A stretch of DNA of 64,000 nt from JAIVGV01 sp036389335 (GTDB lineage: Bacteria; Acidobacteriota; Blastocatellia; Pyrinomonadales; Pyrinomonadaceae): assembly GCA_036389335.1 (NCBI GenBank), contig DASVQC010000008.1:61331-125330 (forward strand), read 5' to 3'. Below are positions 60,669-64,000 of the stretch, in pieces. Made by a program: the position numbers and the translations under genes. The notes beneath the pieces are model-generated. The model was given only the letters and a program-made list of their open reading frames with translations, was not told where the DNA came from and did no database searches. The first letter of the stretch is position 1. Each line of letters opens with the position of its first letter.

Positions 60669-60706
60669 TCTCAAGAACGACGACCCGACGCGACGACACA
60701 AACGAC

Positions 60707-60739
60707 GCCGGGCGCGGGCCGAAGCAGCCCGCGCCCGGC
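60707..60739. terminator. 13-bp perfect hairpin after the LolA-like gene
   Basis: GCCGGGCGCGGGC (60707-60719) pairs exactly with GCCCGCGCCCGGC (60727-60739) around a 7-base loop, 38 bases past the stop. It lacks a U-tract. Confidence 0.6.
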
Positions 60740-60810
60740 GGCACGCCTTCATCCACATTCATCCCAGCCGAATAAACTTTCAAGCCGAGTTTGAGGGGGT
60801 TTTAACCGTC

Positions 60811-63800
60811 ATGCCGAACCGTTGGAAAGGTCTGCTCGCGCTGCGCCTCGCCGCCGCGCTGCTCTTCGTCTCACTCCCGCTGCGCGCGCAGACGCCGGGC
60901 GCGCAGGGCGAGCCCGTCAAGATCGACTCCGAGACCATTTCGGGGCTGGACGCCCGCCCGATAGGCCCCGCCGTGATGGGCGGTCGCGTCGCGGCGGTCG
61001 ACGGCGTGGTGGAAAATAACCGCGTCACGCTCTACGTCGGCTCGGCGAGCGGCGGCGTGTGGAAATCCACGAACGGCGGGACGACCTTCAAGCCCGTCTT
61101 TGACAAGCACACGCAATCCGTCGGCGCGGTCACTATCGATCCGACCAACCCGAAGACGGTGTGGGTCGGCACGGGCGAGTCGTGGGTGCGCAACAGCGTC
61201 TCGGTCGGCGACGGCGTCTACAAGTCAACGGACGGCGGCGACAACTGGACGAACGTCGGGTTGAAGGACACGGAGCGCGTCGCGCGCGTGCTCGTCGACC
61301 GCAAAGCGCCGGACACGGTCTACGTCTGCGCGACGGGCCACCTGTGGGACGCGAACGCCGAGCGCGGCGTCTTCAAGACGACCGACGGCGGCAGGACGTG
61401 GCAGAAGGTTCTCTTCGTCAACGAAGACACGGGCTGCGCGATGATGGACATGGACCCGCAGGACTCGAAGACCGTCTACGCGGCGATGTGGCAGTACCGG
61501 CGCAAGCCCTGGACGTTCTCTTCGGGCGGCGCGGGCTCGGGGCTCTTCAAGTCTTCGGACGGCGGCGCGACGTGGAAGAAGCTCTCGCGGGGTCTGCCCG
61601 CGGGCGATCTCGGTCGCATCGCGGTGGCGGTCGCGCCGTCGAACCCGAAGGTCGTCTACGCCTTCGTCGAGGCGAAGCAGACCGCGCTCTTCCGCTCGGA
61701 CGACGGCGGCGAATCGTGGGCCGAGACGAACAGCAGCCAGGCGGTCATCGGTCGCCCGTTCTACTTCGGGAACCTCTACGTCGATCCGAAGAACGAGAAC
61801 CGGGTCTACAAGCCGTCCACCTCGCTGAGCATCAGCGAGGACGGCGGCAAGACTTTCAGCGGCATCGCCGGATCGGTTCACAGCGACTTCCACACGATGT
61901 GGATCAACCCCGGCAACCCGGAAGTCATCTACATCGGCTGCGACGGCGGGCTCTACTCGACCGAGGACAGGGGCGCGCGCTGGCGCTTCTACCCGAACCT
62001 GCCGCTCGCGCAGTTTTACCACGTCAGCTACGACATGGATCGGCCCTACAACGTCTACGGCGGCTTGCAGGACAACAGCTCGTGGTACGGCCCCTCGAAC
62101 GCGGTCGGCGGCGTGCAGAACAAGCACTGGCGCGCGGTCTTCGGCGGCGACGGCTTCTGGGTCTTCGAAGACCCGTCCGATCCCGACTACATCTACGCCG
62201 AGTATCAGGGCGGCAACGTCGGGCGCGTCAACCGCAAGACTTTAGAGACGCGCGACATCAAGCCCCTGCCGCGCGCGGGCGAGAAGCTGCGCTTCAACTG
62301 GAACACGCCGATCCACGTGAGCCCGACGCAGAAGGGAACCGTCTACATCGGCTCGCAGTTCCTCTTCCGCTCGCGCGACCGCGGCGACTCGTGGGAGCGC
62401 GTCTCGCCCGATCTCACGACGAACGATCCCGTGAAGCAGCGGCAGGAGGAGTCGGGCGGCCTGACGGTCGACAACTCCGACGCCGAGACGCACACGACCA
62501 TCTACACGATCAGCGAGTCGCCGAAGAACGCGAACACGATCTGGGTCGGCACCGACGACGGCAACCTCCAGCTCACCCGCGACGGCGGAAAGACGTGGTC
62601 GAACGTCGTTAAGAACGTCGCGGCTCTGCCCGCCAACTCATGGGTCTCGACCGTCGAGGCGAGCCGCTTCGACGAGGCGACCGCTTACGCGACCTTCGAC
62701 CGGCACGCCGACGGCGACATGAAGCCGTACGTCTTCAAGACCGCCGACTACGGCAAGACGTGGACGCCGCTCGCGACCGCCGACGTCGAGGGCTACGCGC
62801 ACGTCATCAAGGAGGACACGGTCAACAAGGACTTGCTCTTCCTCGGCACGGAGTTCGGGCTCTTCGTCTCGCTCGACGGCGGGCGGCAGTGGGCGAGGTT
62901 TACGGGCGGCGACTTCCCGCGCGTCGCCGTGCGCGACATCGCCCTCCACCCGCGCGACAACGATCTCCTCCTCGCCACCCACGGGCGCGGCATCTGGATC
63001 GTCGACGACATCACGCCGCTGCGCTCGCTCACGCAGGAGCTGCTCGGACGGGACGCGGCGTTCATCCCCTCGCAGCCCGCCGTGCTGACCCTGCCCGCGA
63101 GCGAGTTCAACTTCGCCGGCGACTCGGAGTACGTCGGTCGCGCCAAGAGCGAGAGCGCGCAGATCGTCTACTACCAGAAGAAGCGGCACATCTTCGGCGA
63201 TCTCAAGTTCGAGATTTACGACGAGGCCGGGAACCTCGTCTCGACGATACCGGGCAGCAAGCGGCGGGGCCTGAACCGCGTCGAGTGGTCGATGCGCATG
63301 AAGTCGCCGAAGGTGCCGCCCGCCGCCTCGCTCGTCCCGAACTTCTTCTCCTTCGTCGGGCCGCGCGTCCCCGAGGGCGCGTACACCGTGAAGATGATCA
63401 AGAACAAGGACACCTTCACGTCGAAGATCAACGTCGTCGCCGACCCGCGCTCGCGCCACACGAAGGAGGATCGCGCGCTCCAGTTCTCGACCGTCACGCG
63501 GCTCTACCGGATGCTCGCCGACATGACCTACACGGTCGATACGGTGACGGGCGTGCGCACGCAGGCGCAGGCGCGGCTGGCGAAGCTCGGCGCGAACGAC
63601 GCGGCGCGCAAGCCGCTCGAAGACCTGTTGCGCGCGACCGACGCCCTTCGCGCGCGGCTCGTCGCCACGCGCGAGGGATCGGGGATCACGGGCGAGGAGC
63701 GCATCCGCGAGAAGATGGGCACGCTCTACGGCGCGGTCAACAGCTACGACGGTCGCCCGTCGCAGTCGCAGATCGAACGCATCGCGGAACTCGGCAAGGA

Positions 63801-63942
63801 GATGGCCTCCGTCGTCGCCGACTTCGACGCCTTGACGAAGAGAGAACTCGCCGCGGCGAACGCCGAGCTGGCGAAGGAACAACTCGAACCCATCAACGTG
63901 ATGACGCGGGCCGACTGGGAGAAGAACCCGCCCGGGAACTGA
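60811..63942 (+). CDS. Secreted BNR/sortilin-like beta-propeller protein
   Basis: A 1043-residue exported protein (signal peptide 1-29). It has many Asp-box/BNR repeats, each like SxDGGxTWxx: KSTNGGTTFKPV, KSTDGGDNWTNV, KTTDGGRTWQKV, KSSDGGATWKKL, RSDDGGESWAET and RDGGKTWSNV. They form one or two seven- to ten-bladed propellers of the VPS10/sortilin-glycosyl-hydrolase kind (about 40-740). A C-terminal region (about 740-1043) has an Ig-like segment then a helical bundle. Many related acidobacterial proteins are exported and uncharacterised; sialidase-type catalysis is not indicated. The last 58 bases of the window contain no gene. Confidence 0.88.
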   Translation: MPNRWKGLLALRLAAALLFVSLPLRAQTPGAQGEPVKIDSETISGLDARPIGPAVMGGRVAAVDGVVENNRVTLYVGSASGGVWKSTNGGTTFKPVFDKHTQSVGAVTIDPTNPKTVWVGTGESWVRNSVSVGDGVYKSTDGGDNWTNVGLKDTERVARVLVDRKAPDTVYVCATGHLWDANAERGVFKTTDGGRTWQKVLFVNEDTGCAMMDMDPQDSKTVYAAMWQYRRKPWTFSSGGAGSGLFKSSDGGATWKKLSRGLPAGDLGRIAVAVAPSNPKVVYAFVEAKQTALFRSDDGGESWAETNSSQAVIGRPFYFGNLYVDPKNENRVYKPSTSLSISEDGGKTFSGIAGSVHSDFHTMWINPGNPEVIYIGCDGGLYSTEDRGARWRFYPNLPLAQFYHVSYDMDRPYNVYGGLQDNSSWYGPSNAVGGVQNKHWRAVFGGDGFWVFEDPSDPDYIYAEYQGGNVGRVNRKTLETRDIKPLPRAGEKLRFNWNTPIHVSPTQKGTVYIGSQFLFRSRDRGDSWERVSPDLTTNDPVKQRQEESGGLTVDNSDAETHTTIYTISESPKNANTIWVGTDDGNLQLTRDGGKTWSNVVKNVAALPANSWVSTVEASRFDEATAYATFDRHADGDMKPYVFKTADYGKTWTPLATADVEGYAHVIKEDTVNKDLLFLGTEFGLFVSLDGGRQWARFTGGDFPRVAVRDIALHPRDNDLLLATHGRGIWIVDDITPLRSLTQELLGRDAAFIPSQPAVLTLPASEFNFAGDSEYVGRAKSESAQIVYYQKKRHIFGDLKFEIYDEAGNLVSTIPGSKRRGLNRVEWSMRMKSPKVPPAASLVPNFFSFVGPRVPEGAYTVKMIKNKDTFTSKINVVADPRSRHTKEDRALQFSTVTRLYRMLADMTYTVDTVTGVRTQAQARLAKLGANDAARKPLEDLLRATDALRARLVATREGSGITGEERIREKMGTLYGAVNSYDGRPSQSQIERIAELGKEMASVVADFDALTKRELAAANAELAKEQLEPINVMTRADWEKNPPGN

Positions 63943-64000
63943 GGCGAGGGGCGGGACGGCAGGGCGGAGAGAAGAGGACGAAGCGCGACGCCCGTCAGGG

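Noticed and set aside
1..64000. tRNA, rRNA or replication-origin features
   Set aside because: Reading the gaps by eye gave no cloverleaf with a GTTCGA-type T arm, no rRNA core sequence and no DnaA-box cluster. A tRNAscan or covariance search would be needed to exclude them.

Overview
The window is a high-GC bacterial chromosome segment. Three large TonB-dependent, Oar-like outer-membrane proteins with carboxypeptidase-regulatory N-termini, a VWFA-related secreted protein, a VKOR/DsbA pair, GC-rich 'conserved secreted' proteins and abundant intergenic hairpins point to a Gram-negative member of Acidobacteriota, most likely Blastocatellia/Pyrinomonadales. That placement is inferred from gene content and style; no rRNA or marker gene is present. 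I saw no tRNA, rRNA, transposase, phage gene or CRISPR array.

Layout. 1-2.1 kb: 3' end of a TonB-dependent receptor. 2.4-6.2 kb: small secreted protein, then a minus-strand LysR / UBP-type zinc finger / gamma-glutamyltransferase set. 6.3-15.7 kb: a plus-strand peptidoglycan amino-sugar salvage locus: BadF/MurK-like sugar kinase, MurQ etherase, HAD hydrolase, Na+/solute symporter, secreted NagZ (GH3), and one secreted polypeptide combining an AmiE-like serine hydrolase with a NamZ (DUF1343/GH171) exo-muramidase. It is followed by an S1/P1 nuclease and a minus-strand PabB-PabC fusion. 19.3-30 kb: TonB receptor, D-aminoacylase, second TonB receptor and NagA. 30-35.5 kb (minus): glycolate oxidase as GlcF plus a GlcD-GlcE fusion, and an AT-rich membrane-protein gene that looks foreign. 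35.6-39.7 kb: YtcJ-like amidohydrolase, GltS glutamate symporter and a secreted beta-lactamase-fold serine hydrolase. 39.8-48.4 kb: methyltransferase, DsbA-like protein with VKOR, a tiny membrane protein, glycogen debranching enzyme, unknown secreted proteins, lytic transglycosylase, a metallothionein-like peptide and OsmC. 49-64 kb: secreted glycine-zipper protein, a CheY-like regulator facing a hybrid histidine kinase, subtilase with a hexapeptide-repeat segment, winged-helix protein, VWA protein, persulfide dioxygenase-rhodanese, LolA-like protein and a BNR-repeat protein.

How the genes fit. AmiE, NamZ and NagZ, all with signal peptides, would strip peptides and release MurNAc and GlcNAc outside the cytoplasm. 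The symporter and kinase would import and phosphorylate the sugars. MurQ would convert MurNAc-6-P to GlcNAc-6-P, and NagA (13 kb downstream) would deacetylate it. D-aminoacylase, gamma-glutamyltransferase, GltS and the S1/P1 nuclease fit a wider theme of scavenging dead-cell material. A ~47-bp element containing a LysR-type T-N11-A palindrome lies in the LysR-kinase intergenic region and again upstream of the TonB receptor at 19.3 kb, which suggests shared control.

The most unusual structural feature is a set of about 14 intergenic hairpins whose arms are built from short repeated words. The words differ between copies but the architecture is the same. Several abut start or stop codons, and one supplies the last codons and stop of glcF.
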